64,000 bases of DNA from Neobacillus sp. WH10 (GTDB lineage: Bacteria > Bacillota > Bacilli > Bacillales > Cytobacillaceae): the NCBI RefSeq assembly GCF_030123405.1, contig NZ_CP126110.1:930001-994000 (forward strand), read 5' to 3'. The notes beneath the pieces were generated by a model that was not told the origin of the DNA, did no database searches, and saw nothing but the letters and a program-made list of their open reading frames with translations. Each line of letters begins with the position of its first letter. The stretch's first letter is position 1. Of the stretch, positions 25,348-33,818 are shown piece by piece. Position numbers and translations under genes: made by a program.

Positions 25348-27769
25348 AGATGTGGAATTAATTAAAATCGAAGCGAAGGATTTCTCCTTAGTCATAAAAG
25401 GGAAGCCGTATCACTACCGTTATGAAGGACTCCAGCAATACCGTAAATCAGGTATTCATGACACTATGTTTTTTCAGGCTAAAGGGGAGTCGCTTGAATC
25501 TGTAAAAGTGTATAATATCGAGCTTGACCAATTAACCTTTGAACAGCAGGTCCGGCCAATCTTTTTTGAAAATGGAAACTATCAAGTAATCATTGTACCT
25601 AAGCAAAAGCAAGAGTTGGAATTTTATCATGAATATCCTCTGTTTCGGAAAGCAATATCCAGTGTTGATTTAGCTGGCATACCAGTCTTAATGGGGAATC
25701 TTCAGTATCAAAATGAAGTTGGTTATTCCACTTTTGAAATTAGATATGAGGGTAATACACTTTTAGAAGTGACACTTGAGATTTTCCCATCAAAGTTAGA
25801 TTATCGAAAAGATTATGAAAAACTTATAGAAGAAGTGAACGATGAAATCTATAATTTAGCCTTCCATTTCATTCGAAAAACATATCTGGGTGCAAATATA
25901 AAGTTGGATGGGAATCCAAGCCGTGCGGAATTTTATCGATTGATCACTAAACATTTTCAACAGTTTACTCAAGCCATTAATCGAATCGAAAGGCAGCCCC
26001 ATCACAAGTTGGAAACGATGTATATAAGAGTGCGAGGGGACCAACTCAGCAAGACTGATTCTTATATCCGTAAAAATCTTCAAAGGAGAAATCAGTTTGT
26101 TGATGTAGAACGGGGAATTGCTATAAATGGAAGAATGTTAATGCCATGTGAGGGTGTAAAGAAAAAGAAAGAGCTTGTTTATGATACGTTAGAAAATCGA
26201 TATGTTAAATGGATGATGCAGAGGCTAAAGGACAAAATGGAGGATTTATTAAATACACTCCAAAATCCTAATAAAAGATGGAAGGTTGAACGTGACGAAG
26301 AATTAATTACCCGTCTATTTCAGATGAAAGAAACGCTTGAGAAAAGATTAATAGGTCAATTCTGGAAGAAAATTAGCCAGCTTGATCGATCCGTCATGAG
26401 TCTAGTTCTCCAAATGGCACCGGGTTATCGTGATGCATTTCAAATTTATTTAACTGTCTCAAAAGGGTTAATGCTCCAAGGAAGGCTATATCAAATGTCC
26501 GTTAAGGATGTTGCGACTTTGTATGAGTATTGGACTTTTTTAAAGTTAGGGCAAATTTTGAGTCGTAAATATACGATGCTAAGCCAAGATATCGTTCAGG
26601 TAAGACGAGATGGATTATTTATTAACTTGGATACAAATCAAAAGGCGGAGAGAAGGTTTGAACATCCCATTACAAAGGAAAGCATAACGTTAAACTACCA
26701 AAAATATGTGAGAAAACTTCCTACCATACCTCAAATGCCTGATACGATGCTAACTATTTCAAAAAATGGAAAAGAACATAAGTATAACTACATATTTGAT
26801 GCGAAGTATCGGGTTGATCTTGCACATGATGATAAGGGAAGTAGTAATAACCAAACCCCAGGCCCGTTAGAAGAGGATATTAATACTATGCATCGATATC
26901 GTGACTCATTGGTTGTACGGAATAAGGGACCATATGAACGGATATCATTTGGCGCGTATGTGCTATTTCCATGGAGTGATGAGGACAGATATCGGGAACA
27001 TCCACTTTATAAGAGTATAGATTTGGTTAATATTGGCGGCCTACCATTTTTACCTCAAGCAACTGAGTTAGTAGAGCAATTAGTAGAAAGATTAATCGAA
27101 AAAAGTCCCGAGGAAATTCAACGTGAAGGGATATTACCACGTGGTACAAAGGAAGAATGGGAATCTAGTTTAGTTGAAAAGGTATTGGTGGGAACTGTTT
27201 CGACTAAAGAAGAGTATAAAGATTTTATTCATAATGGATATTTTCAAGTCCCGGTAAAGAATTTAAAAAAGGGCTGGCAAGAAGCTAAATACATTGCTTT
27301 GTACACTACAGTATATGTTCATAGTCAAAATGGTGTTGCTGACTATGGAAGGATAGAGAGGATTACTACAAAAGGTGATTACGTCTTATTTCGTATTCAT
27401 GGATGGAAGCGAACCAATGAGCTCATTAAACCAGTAAAATACGGAATTGCTACTTACATGATGACTACACTTACTCAGTTGCAAGAAGCAAGGGAGCTAC
27501 CTGAGTTATTTATGAGAAACAAACAAGAAACAACTGTTTGGAAAATGTTACGAAGAGTCTCTGATAGAATAAATATAAAACTCAATGATTACAATCTGGA
27601 TGGAGCATCTGCAGTAGAAACATTCGCGTTCAAAGACATAGAAATGAGATTGAATAGGGTGAATCAAACATTTTCTATAAAAAAAGGTGAAGAAGAAAGT
27701 GTGGTCAGTTCTGAATTACTGATCCAACAGCCTTCGGTAGTGTTTAAGGAAATCCTTTCATTATTGTAA
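25319..27769 (+). CDS. McrC-like nuclease subunit, DUF2357 type with PD-(D/E)XK core
   Basis: 816 residues. The central region resembles DUF2357, and the nuclease core reads MPDTMLTI (D475) followed 19 residues later by IFDAKYR (D494, K496), the PD...DxK pattern of restriction-type nucleases. It overlaps the McrB-like gene by 29 bases, the usual sign of a stoichiometric pair. It is much longer than E. coli McrC (about 350 residues), with an extra N-terminal domain and a 200-residue C-terminal part containing a small beta-rich segment. Together they would form a type IV restriction-like machine. Confidence 0.82.
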   Translation: MASLHSGSREDVELIKIEAKDFSLVIKGKPYHYRYEGLQQYRKSGIHDTMFFQAKGESLESVKVYNIELDQLTFEQQVRPIFFENGNYQVIIVPKQKQELEFYHEYPLFRKAISSVDLAGIPVLMGNLQYQNEVGYSTFEIRYEGNTLLEVTLEIFPSKLDYRKDYEKLIEEVNDEIYNLAFHFIRKTYLGANIKLDGNPSRAEFYRLITKHFQQFTQAINRIERQPHHKLETMYIRVRGDQLSKTDSYIRKNLQRRNQFVDVERGIAINGRMLMPCEGVKKKKELVYDTLENRYVKWMMQRLKDKMEDLLNTLQNPNKRWKVERDEELITRLFQMKETLEKRLIGQFWKKISQLDRSVMSLVLQMAPGYRDAFQIYLTVSKGLMLQGRLYQMSVKDVATLYEYWTFLKLGQILSRKYTMLSQDIVQVRRDGLFINLDTNQKAERRFEHPITKESITLNYQKYVRKLPTIPQMPDTMLTISKNGKEHKYNYIFDAKYRVDLAHDDKGSSNNQTPGPLEEDINTMHRYRDSLVVRNKGPYERISFGAYVLFPWSDEDRYREHPLYKSIDLVNIGGLPFLPQATELVEQLVERLIEKSPEEIQREGILPRGTKEEWESSLVEKVLVGTVSTKEEYKDFIHNGYFQVPVKNLKKGWQEAKYIALYTTVYVHSQNGVADYGRIERITTKGDYVLFRIHGWKRTNELIKPVKYGIATYMMTTLTQLQEARELPELFMRNKQETTVWKMLRRVSDRINIKLNDYNLDGASAVETFAFKDIEMRLNRVNQTFSIKKGEEESVVSSELLIQQPSVVFKEILSLL

Positions 27770-27997
27770 TACATATATATAATTTAACAGCATTAAAAAA
27801 TATAAAATAAGTGAAGGTAGATTTGATTGTAGTTATTAAAACTCTTTAAGTCAGCCCTATTATTCCTAGGTTAGTTGTTTTATTGTTGGGATATCATTGG
27901 ATACCCACTTGGTGCCGCGGGCAAATAAAAATATTCTCTAAATGAAGTTATTCCGATGCTAAAAATAAATGTAGTTAGGCAAAGGAGATGGGACTAA
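27770..27997. other. Right edge of the defence island
   Basis: AT-rich spacer after the McrC-like stop. I find no terminator hairpin, tRNA or obvious attachment repeat. The next gene has GGAGATGG before its ATG. Confidence 0.3.
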
Positions 27998-29173
27998 ATG
28001 TTGGTTACTGAAGTGAGAGAAGATGAATATTTAGAATCAATAAAACTGTCAATGTATGCATTTCAATATAAGATTGCGGATTCTGACTTACCTGCTAAAA
28101 AAGAAATGGTGAAAAACCATAAAATTTTAGGAATATGGGATGAAGACATTCTGGCTGCCAAACTTCATATTATTCCATTAAAAATTCATATGAAAGATGA
28201 TGAATGGAAAATGGGTGGAATCGCAGGTGTCGCTACATACCCGGAATATCGACGAAACGGTTATGTAAAAACACTCATTCTGGATTCTTTAAAGCACATG
28301 CGTGAAAATGCTCAAATCGTATCGCTTTTACACCCATTTGATATCTCTTTTTATCGGAGATATGGATGGGAAATATTAAGTGAGCAGAAAAAAATAACGA
28401 TTGAAAATCGGGACCTGAAGTTTCTCGAAAGCCAGCAAGGTTTCATAAAAAGATATTCAAAAGAGACCCATAATGAGGAGATTGAAAAGATTTACCAACA
28501 ATTTTGCATTCAACATACCGGAATGCTAAAACGCGAGACCAATTGGTGGCAACATCACTTATATGATGAAGATTCCCAGCTTGCTGTCTATTACCATTCC
28601 GAGAACGAGGCTAAGGGTTATATTCTTTACCGTGTGAAGGAAAGAAAAATGGATGTGCAGGAGATGGTTGCCATGGACCAGGAGGCAAGAGTCGGGCTAT
28701 GGAATTTTATTTGCCAGCATGACTCCATGGTTGAAACCGTGACGATTACTCTTTCCAGTCAGGATACTTTTCCTTATTTTCTGCCGCAACCCAAGGTGAA
28801 AACAGAGTTACACCCTTATTTTATGGCAAGGGTCGTTGATGCTGAGGAATGTTTAAAAAGATTTCCTTTTATACCAGGAAATGAGCTGCTATTCCTTCAT
28901 TTAGAAGATTCACATGCCCCTTGGAATAATGGAAGCTATTTAATTGGAAATGGCGAAATAAAGGTATTTAAAGAAAAAGCAGGGGGTCAGTGTGTTCATC
29001 CTCCTAAAAAAGGGATTCGCTTAAATATCAATTCCCTTTCATCCATTCTTTTTGGATATAAAAAACCGATGGAGCTTTTTGAAATGGGGTACTTGAAAGG
29101 ATCCGAGATGGAGATCGAGCTATTCGAAAAAATAGTCCCATCGTTGAAATCATCATTTTTTGACTTTTTTTAA
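27998..29173 (+). CDS. Eis-family GNAT N-acetyltransferase
   Basis: 391 residues, the length of Eis-like enzymes: N-terminal GNAT fold with the acetyl-CoA pyrophosphate loop around VATYPEYRRNGYVKTL, a second degenerate GNAT domain, and a C-terminal SCP2-like domain ending in a bulky carboxyl tail (KSSFFDFF), where the terminal carboxylate acts in catalysis in the family. Eis enzymes acetylate amines, including aminoglycosides. Natural substrate unknown. Ribosome site AAAGGAGATGG. Confidence 0.85.
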   Translation: MLVTEVREDEYLESIKLSMYAFQYKIADSDLPAKKEMVKNHKILGIWDEDILAAKLHIIPLKIHMKDDEWKMGGIAGVATYPEYRRNGYVKTLILDSLKHMRENAQIVSLLHPFDISFYRRYGWEILSEQKKITIENRDLKFLESQQGFIKRYSKETHNEEIEKIYQQFCIQHTGMLKRETNWWQHHLYDEDSQLAVYYHSENEAKGYILYRVKERKMDVQEMVAMDQEARVGLWNFICQHDSMVETVTITLSSQDTFPYFLPQPKVKTELHPYFMARVVDAEECLKRFPFIPGNELLFLHLEDSHAPWNNGSYLIGNGEIKVFKEKAGGQCVHPPKKGIRLNINSLSSILFGYKKPMELFEMGYLKGSEMEIELFEKIVPSLKSSFFDFF

Positions 29174-29214
29174 TTCATCTATTTGAATGTATGCTTTTTT
29201 GTTACAAGAAAAGA

Positions 29215-29245
29215 AAAGGGGAGAGGTAAACCTCTCCCCTTTACT
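29215..29245. terminator. Perfect 12-bp hairpin terminator
   Basis: AAAGGGGAGAGG / CCTCTCCCCTTT with a TAAA loop. The T-rich flank is better on the minus strand (TTTTCTTG), so it may serve the small leftward gene as well as the acetyltransferase. Confidence 0.7.
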
Positions 29246-29259
29246 GACGATTCTTTATT

Positions 29260-29352
29260 TTATACACAATCGTCACAATCATATTGGCCAAAAAGAAAAG
29301 TAGATTGCTTTTGGCATTTGCATGTAATACCTGGTGCTCTGATTACGGCCAT
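29260..29352 (-). CDS. Small cysteine-rich peptide (30 residues)
   Basis: ATG at 29352 with GGTAGAAGTGG nine bases upstream. The peptide begins MAVIRAPGITCKCQKQ and ends with YDCDDCV, so it has two Cys pairs (CKC and CDDC) that could bind a metal or form disulfides. A strong hairpin follows directly on the same strand. Not recognised; small cysteine-rich proteins of this kind occur in spores, but that is only a guess. Confidence 0.4.
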   Translation of the reverse strand: MAVIRAPGITCKCQKQSTFLFGQYDCDDCV

Positions 29353-29732
29353 AAGAATGAACCACTTCTACCATGTTTCTTACCAGTAATTGTCACAGAA
29401 TTTGTCACTTGCTGCCAACACATTTACCAATGGAACAATATCTAGAAACCGCATTTACAACTTTAAGGATTTTGAGAGATAAAAAAGTCTAATACCTCCG
29501 CATATTCACTGAGGAATTAGACTAACTATCTTCAACAATCGCGCCCGATTACGGAAGATAGTTAATTTAGATTTAGGCTCCACAAATGTTCTGGAACAAG
29601 ATAATATTCCTTTTTGAATATATACAAGATATCTTGTACTATAATAAAATTAATGGTATATAAAAATTTTAAACTTCATATTTGCATAAATAACGATTCC
29701 GATAAGCAACAGAAAAAGGACTGCAATTACAT
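29353..29732. other. Non-coding region with paired hairpins
   Basis: No convincing gene. The notable content is the two-hairpin module at 29486-29563. Confidence 0.35.
29486..29563. repeat. Two adjacent stem-loops, MITE-like or RNA module
   Basis: First stem AGTCTAAT-A-CCTC / GAGG-A-ATTAGACT (29486-29523), then directly AACTATCTTC / GAAGATAGTT (29524-29563) with an inner AATCG/CGATT around GCGCCC. The structure is too regular for chance; it may be a remnant of a mobile element end. Confidence 0.5.
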
Positions 29733-30098
29733 TTATTGTTTTAAAAACGCTATCTTTAAAGATTTTGTGTAGGACAAAGAAATATCAATCCCGATGACTC
29801 CTCCTAAAGTATTTGTAATAAGGTCCGTTATATCACTTGCTCCCAGTGCCCAAATGTATTGTATTGCCTCATATAATAAGCTGGTAAAGAAGATTGGTGC
29901 AAGCATTTTAAGGAATGATTTTCGATCTCCGAACATGCACACAAAAATGCCATAGGGCAGAAAAGTCAAGACGTTGACTATGATTTCTAGATAGTGTATC
30001 TCGCCATTGATAATGACCGAAGCTCCAAAAGGAACTAGGTTTATACTTCTATCTTTGGGAAAAAGTGCAAGTGGAATGTAGGCATTCCATTTTCTGAG
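29733..30098 (-). pseudogene. VanZ-family membrane protein, 5' end lost
   Basis: The frame reads WNAYIPLALFPKDRSINLVPFG, continues through HYLEIIVNVLTFLPYGIFV and SLLYEAIQYIWALGASDITD to LITNTLGGVIGI: the core of VanZ-like proteins (teicoplanin resistance-associated family). The N-terminal membrane helix and start codon are missing; the frame runs back into a stop at 30099-30101 where TetR sequence begins on the other strand. Confidence 0.65.
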
Positions 30099-30308
30099 TT
30101 ATTAAATATGCGAAGAACTAATACAATGCAGACAATCCTAAAACGAGCAATAGAGCGAGGAGAAATCAAAGAAGAAAAAGCATCAGAGAGGATATCATGG
30201 CTCCCTATCGATCTGATTAGGCATGAACTATTAACCACATATGAACTTGTAACAGAGGAGACAATTATAGAAATTGTAGATGATATATTTCTTCATCTAA
30301 TTAAATAG
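30078..30308 (+). pseudogene. TetR-family regulator, C-terminal fragment
   Basis: Reads GIPFSELLNMRRTNTMQTILKRAIERGEI and on to VDDIFLHLIK, the ligand-binding domain end of a TetR repressor. The DNA-binding N terminus is gone. Its 5' part overlaps the VanZ scrap on the other strand, so the junction is a rearrangement. Confidence 0.6.
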
Positions 30309-30396
30309 CAGAATATCCAACCTGATGATGAAATGAAAAATCCCGTTTAAATTTCAAGTAGCTTGCAGCTATAATTTCCTATTCTTAAAAGATAAT

Positions 30397-30675
30397 TTGA
30401 AAGGTAATGCAATCGATGAAAAGTGTTTAGCGTTGCTCTATTCGTATATAGACGAAGCCCTTCAAGCTAGTGGAATTGTAGAGTATTTTACTAGTTGGAA
30501 CGGTGAAGAAGGGCTGCCGATTACGAAAATACGAAGCATTTGCTGGGCTGACATCAAAACTCCATACGATCTTGTGCTAGCAGACCGTGATTTTTGGGAA
30601 ATTGCTGGGAGTGACGAACTCTATGAAGTATTTCAAAATCATATGCCTTTTACACCATTTACCCGCATAGAGTAG
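30397..30675 (+). CDS. Hypothetical protein, probably part of a broken gene
   Basis: 92 codons from TTG 30397, acidic and rich in aromatic residues (EYFTSWNGEEG, SICWADIKTPYDLV). No strong ribosome site is seen. Not recognised; adjacent to other gene scraps, so it may itself be a fragment. Confidence 0.35.
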   Translation: MKGNAIDEKCLALLYSYIDEALQASGIVEYFTSWNGEEGLPITKIRSICWADIKTPYDLVLADRDFWEIAGSDELYEVFQNHMPFTPFTRIE

Positions 30676-30677
30676 AA

Positions 30678-30925
30678 TTCCTAAGCATTACCAAATTTCT
30701 GGTCTATCCGAGGTAACTGGTTTTCTAAAGCAAGAATATGTTGAGGTTTACTGGAGTTATGGGAATTATCCTGATATTAAAACCAGATTTGAAAAAGTTA
30801 CACATGCATTTGATGATTTGACAGCAGTTAGTTCAGATAACTATCTATACATACCGATGAAATATGTTATTGAGATTTGTCACGAAGGAGAAACAACGAT
30901 TGGACATTTAAAGGTTGAAATCTAA
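30678..30925 (+). pseudogene. Unidentified protein fragment without a start
   Basis: An open frame of 81 codons in another phase from the preceding one, with protein-like content (SGLSEVTGFLKQEYVEVYWSY, then MKYVIEICHEGETTIGHL). No start codon with a ribosome site is visible. It could be the second half of the preceding gene after a frameshift, or an unrelated scrap. Confidence 0.35.
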
Positions 30926-31045
30926 TAAAAAGTTAGTGTCTCTTTTTCCGTAAAATCTCGAGAATTGAAAAAGGCATTATGAGTGCTAAGATGATAAGAG
31001 CTAAAGCATTTTCATTTTTTAAAACACTAGGAAAGGAAGAATGGA

Positions 31046-31498
31046 ATGGACAAATTTATGAAGCGGGCGGTAGAACTTGCTGTTGAAAATGTTCGCGATG
31101 GCGGGCAGCCGTTTGGGGCAGTGCTTGTAAAGAATGACACGATTATTTCAGAAGGAGTAAATGAGCTGCACAAAACATTTGATATAAGTGGTCATGCGGA
31201 ATTGCTGGCGATTCGCCGTGCTCAGGAACAATGGCAAACGAATAATTTATCGGGTTGTGTAATATATGCAAGCGGGGAGCCTTGCCCGATGTGCTTAACT
31301 GCAATGTATTTTGCTGGAATCGAAAAGGTCTATTATTGTGCGTCCATTGAGGATGCTGCTGAGGCTGGCTTAGGTAAATCAAAGATGATTTATGAAGACC
31401 TGAAAAAAACGAAATCGGAAAGGACTCTTTCTATAACCCGAATGCCATTAGAAGAAGGGCAAGAAAATCCAATGCAGCTTTGGAAAGAACAGATATAA
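31046..31498 (+). CDS. guaD: Nucleoside/guanine deaminase (CMP/dCMP deaminase fold)
   Basis: 150 residues with the zinc-dependent deaminase motifs HAE (50-52; Glu is the proton shuttle) and PCPMC (79-83). Size and the sequence QPFGAVLVK match B. subtilis GuaD-type guanine deaminases, which turn guanine into xanthine for purine salvage. Other substrates (cytosine, tRNA adenosine) are less likely because TadA-specific features are absent. Monocistronic, with a strong terminator. Ribosome site AGGAAAGGAAGAATG context. Confidence 0.8.
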   Translation: MDKFMKRAVELAVENVRDGGQPFGAVLVKNDTIISEGVNELHKTFDISGHAELLAIRRAQEQWQTNNLSGCVIYASGEPCPMCLTAMYFAGIEKVYYCASIEDAAEAGLGKSKMIYEDLKKTKSERTLSITRMPLEEGQENPMQLWKEQI

Positions 31499-31518
31499 AA
31501 CAACTTTGATACGAGTAC

Positions 31519-31556
31519 AAAATGGAAGGCCTAGTGCCTTCCATTTTCCGTTTTTT
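31519..31556 (+). terminator. Rho-independent terminator after the deaminase gene
   Basis: Perfect 12-bp stem AAAATGGAAGGC / GCCTTCCATTTT with a CTAGT loop, then CCGTTTTTTATT. Confidence 0.85.
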
Positions 31557-31885
31557 ATTAATAAATGATGTCTTCCGATCAAAAAAATCATTTCAGAAAT
31601 AATTTACTTTTACACCAAGAAACTTTGGATAACACATAAATAGTTAATTAGGGTTTATATTTTCCAGAGAGGGAACCGCATTTTTTAAAGGGTAGGGAGC
31701 AGATTTTTTACATACACATGCAGGATTAGTAATTAAAAAAGCGAATGAAATAGCAGTGGAGCAATAAGCGTTAATATGGAGTTGATTTTTTTGAATACCC
31801 CATTTAAAAATTTTAGACCCTGACGGAAATCAGCTCATGATATGTCAGTGTTAATAAATTATTTTGAGGTTCTGGAGGGATAGCA
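31557..31885. other. Spacer with a VOC gene scrap
   Basis: Apart from the glyoxalase-type fragment at 31795 I see only AT-rich sequence and the ribosome site GGAGGG of the next gene. Confidence 0.35.
31795..31854 (+). pseudogene. C-terminal scrap of a VOC (glyoxalase/bleomycin-resistance) protein
   Basis: The frame IPHLKILDPDGNQLMICQC-stop matches the conserved last strand of VOC proteins (xxDPDGNxLEIC). The rest of the gene is missing. Confidence 0.55.
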
Positions 31886-32446
31886 ATGGATAAGATAGAA
31901 TTTTGGAACTTGGTAGAACAGTCAAAGGCCTATGAGGAAAGTCGCGTCGAATGGCTGACAGAAGTACAAAGTAAGAAAGCGGAGAACGAAATATTGGATT
32001 ATGAGTTTATCTTCCAAAATTATATGAATGAAAGTTATCAATCACACCTTTGGGGAGCTGCCTATGTTATTATGGGTGGCTGTTCTGATGATTCCTTTGA
32101 TTACTTTCGAGGATGGCTTATTTCACAAGGGCAGGAAGTTTTTGAGGAAACATTAAAGAACCCTGAGTTCTTAGCCGACTACATTTCCGATAAAAATCTT
32201 GGTGAAGAAGGGGTTCCTGAATTTGAGGATTTCCTGAATATTGGGTTTGATGCCTTCACACTTAAAAAGGACGGAGATATAGAGGAATGGGATGGGGATT
32301 TGTATGATGAAATGCTAGATTCATTGGCTGAAAAGGGGCTAGAACAAAACAGTGATATCGAATTTGATTGGGAAGACGAAGATGATTTAGAAGAAATGTT
32401 TCCAATATTATGGGAGCGGTTTGGAGAAGAACCATTAGGTTATTAA
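31886..32446 (+). CDS. DUF4240 protein
   Basis: 186 residues, strongly acidic. Matches the DUF4240 pattern by eye: MDKIEFWNLVEQSK at the start, LWGAAYVIMGGCSDDSFDYFRGWLI in the middle, which is the family hallmark. Such proteins often appear near toxin-immunity or stress genes, but no function is established. Ribosome site TGGAGGG. The next gene is 57 bases away. Confidence 0.8.
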   Translation: MDKIEFWNLVEQSKAYEESRVEWLTEVQSKKAENEILDYEFIFQNYMNESYQSHLWGAAYVIMGGCSDDSFDYFRGWLISQGQEVFEETLKNPEFLADYISDKNLGEEGVPEFEDFLNIGFDAFTLKKDGDIEEWDGDLYDEMLDSLAEKGLEQNSDIEFDWEDEDDLEEMFPILWERFGEEPLGY

Positions 32447-32503
32447 AATTAAACGAAATAACTATTCAATAATAAATAATGGTTTTAAAGGAGAACAAAT
32501 AAC

Positions 32504-32983
32504 GTGAACATTGTTCATACTACTAAACTAGAAAAAAGTAAGATTACTCATTTTTTTACAAATCATTGGGGCAGCCCGCAAATGGTTATTTCAAGTGGAA
32601 TCTTTCAATGTGATGAGCTAGATGGTTTCGCTGCCTTAAATGAAAATAAGGATATTGTTGGTTTAATTACGTTTGTTATTTCTGGAGATGAGTGTGAAAT
32701 TATTTCATTAGATAGCATAGAGGAAAATAAAGGGATTGGGACTAGGCTAATTCAACAGGCGGAACGAACAGCCAGAGAACAGGATTGTAGATGGGTAAAG
32801 TTAGTGACAACTAATGATAGCCTGCATGCGTTGCAATTTTATCAAAAGAGGGGTTATCGGCTGGTACAAATATATCCAAATACAGTTGAAGAGGCAAGGA
32901 GAAAAAAACCCGAAATTCCTCTTTTCGCTGAAAATGGGATTCCAATTCGTGACGAAATACTTTTAGAAAAATCATTAGACTAA
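32504..32983 (+). CDS. GNAT-family N-acetyltransferase
   Basis: 159 residues, GNAT fold with IEENKGIGTRLIQQAE as the acetyl-CoA binding motif A and LQFYQKRGYRLVQIY as motif B. Resembles small ribosomal- or amine-acetyltransferase-like proteins. GTG start (ATAACGTGAAC) behind AAGGAG. Substrate unknown. Confidence 0.8.
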   Translation: MNIVHTTKLEKSKITHFFTNHWGSPQMVISSGIFQCDELDGFAALNENKDIVGLITFVISGDECEIISLDSIEENKGIGTRLIQQAERTAREQDCRWVKLVTTNDSLHALQFYQKRGYRLVQIYPNTVEEARRKKPEIPLFAENGIPIRDEILLEKSLD

Positions 32984-33042
32984 ACTCTGTTCGTTAAAAC
33001 TATGATAAAGAAAGGCACACAAAATAGGGAGGAAAGCTCATT

Positions 33043-33612
33043 ATGAATGTGATTGAAAAGGCACTTCAGGTTGCAAGCAGAGCACATGTAAATCAGTATA
33101 GAAAACACACCGATATTCCCTATATTACTCACCCAATCGCGGTAGGGATGATTTTAATGAAAGCGGGATATGGAGATGATATCATTGCTGCAGGAATATT
33201 ACATGATACGGTTGAAGATACATCACTTTCATTGGCAGATATTGAACGGGAATTCGGCCCTAAAATAGCAAGTATTGTGCAAGGATGCTCAGAACCTGAT
33301 AAATCGTTATCCTGGGAAGAAAGGAAAGAGCATACAATTGAGTTTTTAAAGACTGCCTCAGAAGACATTAAGGCTGTTGCCTGTGCAGACAAATTACATA
33401 ATATAAGGTCTATTATGAATGACTATGAACAAATCGGTGACATGGTTTGGGAAAGGTTTAACCGAGGTAAACAGGATCAAGAGTGGTACTATCGAAACGT
33501 GATTGAAAGCTTAGGTTACAAGTCCAGTTTTAAGTTATTAGATAAATTAAAAATAGAAGTAGAACGATTGTTTAGCCCAAGCGTTACAGAATCTAAACTT
33601 CCAAACAAATAA
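33043..33612 (+). CDS. Small alarmone hydrolase-like HD protein (RelA/SpoT hydrolase domain)
   Basis: 189 residues, essentially one HD domain like that of SpoT/MESH1: THPIAVGMILMKAG, ILHDTVEDTSLSL (HD plus the ED pair) and ADKLHNIRS. Stand-alone enzymes of this type hydrolyse (p)ppGpp, some also NADPH. No synthetase, TGS or ACT domain, and no small synthetase gene next door. A nucleotide-like substrate is the family expectation; the exact one is not shown. Ribosome site AGGGAGGAAAG. Confidence 0.8.
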   Translation: MNVIEKALQVASRAHVNQYRKHTDIPYITHPIAVGMILMKAGYGDDIIAAGILHDTVEDTSLSLADIEREFGPKIASIVQGCSEPDKSLSWEERKEHTIEFLKTASEDIKAVACADKLHNIRSIMNDYEQIGDMVWERFNRGKQDQEWYYRNVIESLGYKSSFKLLDKLKIEVERLFSPSVTESKLPNK

Positions 33613-33662
33613 TCAAACATTTGATTGAAAAGCAATTGAGAAGAACAGTGACTTGTACAGCT

Positions 33663-33818
33663 TTATGAAGGCCAAATCTTTCTGAATTTTACTTGGAAAA
33701 GGCCTTCATAGGCCTTATGAAGGCCAAATCTTTCTGATTTTCACTCGGAAAAGGTCTTCATCGACCTTATGAAGGCCAAATCTTTCGGTTTTTAACCCAG
33801 AAAATTCCTTCAGCAGTC
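33663..33818. repeat. Three tandem 52-bp repeats, each a potential hairpin
   Basis: Units start at 33663, 33715 and 33767 with TTATGAAGGCCAAATCTTTC. In the first unit TGAAGGCC near the left pairs with GGCCTTCA near the right; later units keep this with changes. Exact 52-base period, increasing divergence towards the third copy. Confidence 0.85.

Noticed and set aside
10264..27997. Prophage or integrative element carrying the island
   Set aside because: No integrase, phage structural gene, tRNA or clear direct-repeat attachment site seen at either border.
29183..29389. 68-codon plus-strand frame
   Set aside because: Runs through the perfect hairpin and antisense to the Cys-rich peptide; no ribosome site.
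33663..33818. CRISPR-like array
   Set aside because: Three adjacent 52-base units without separate unique spacers, and no cas genes nearby. It is a tandem repeat of hairpins.
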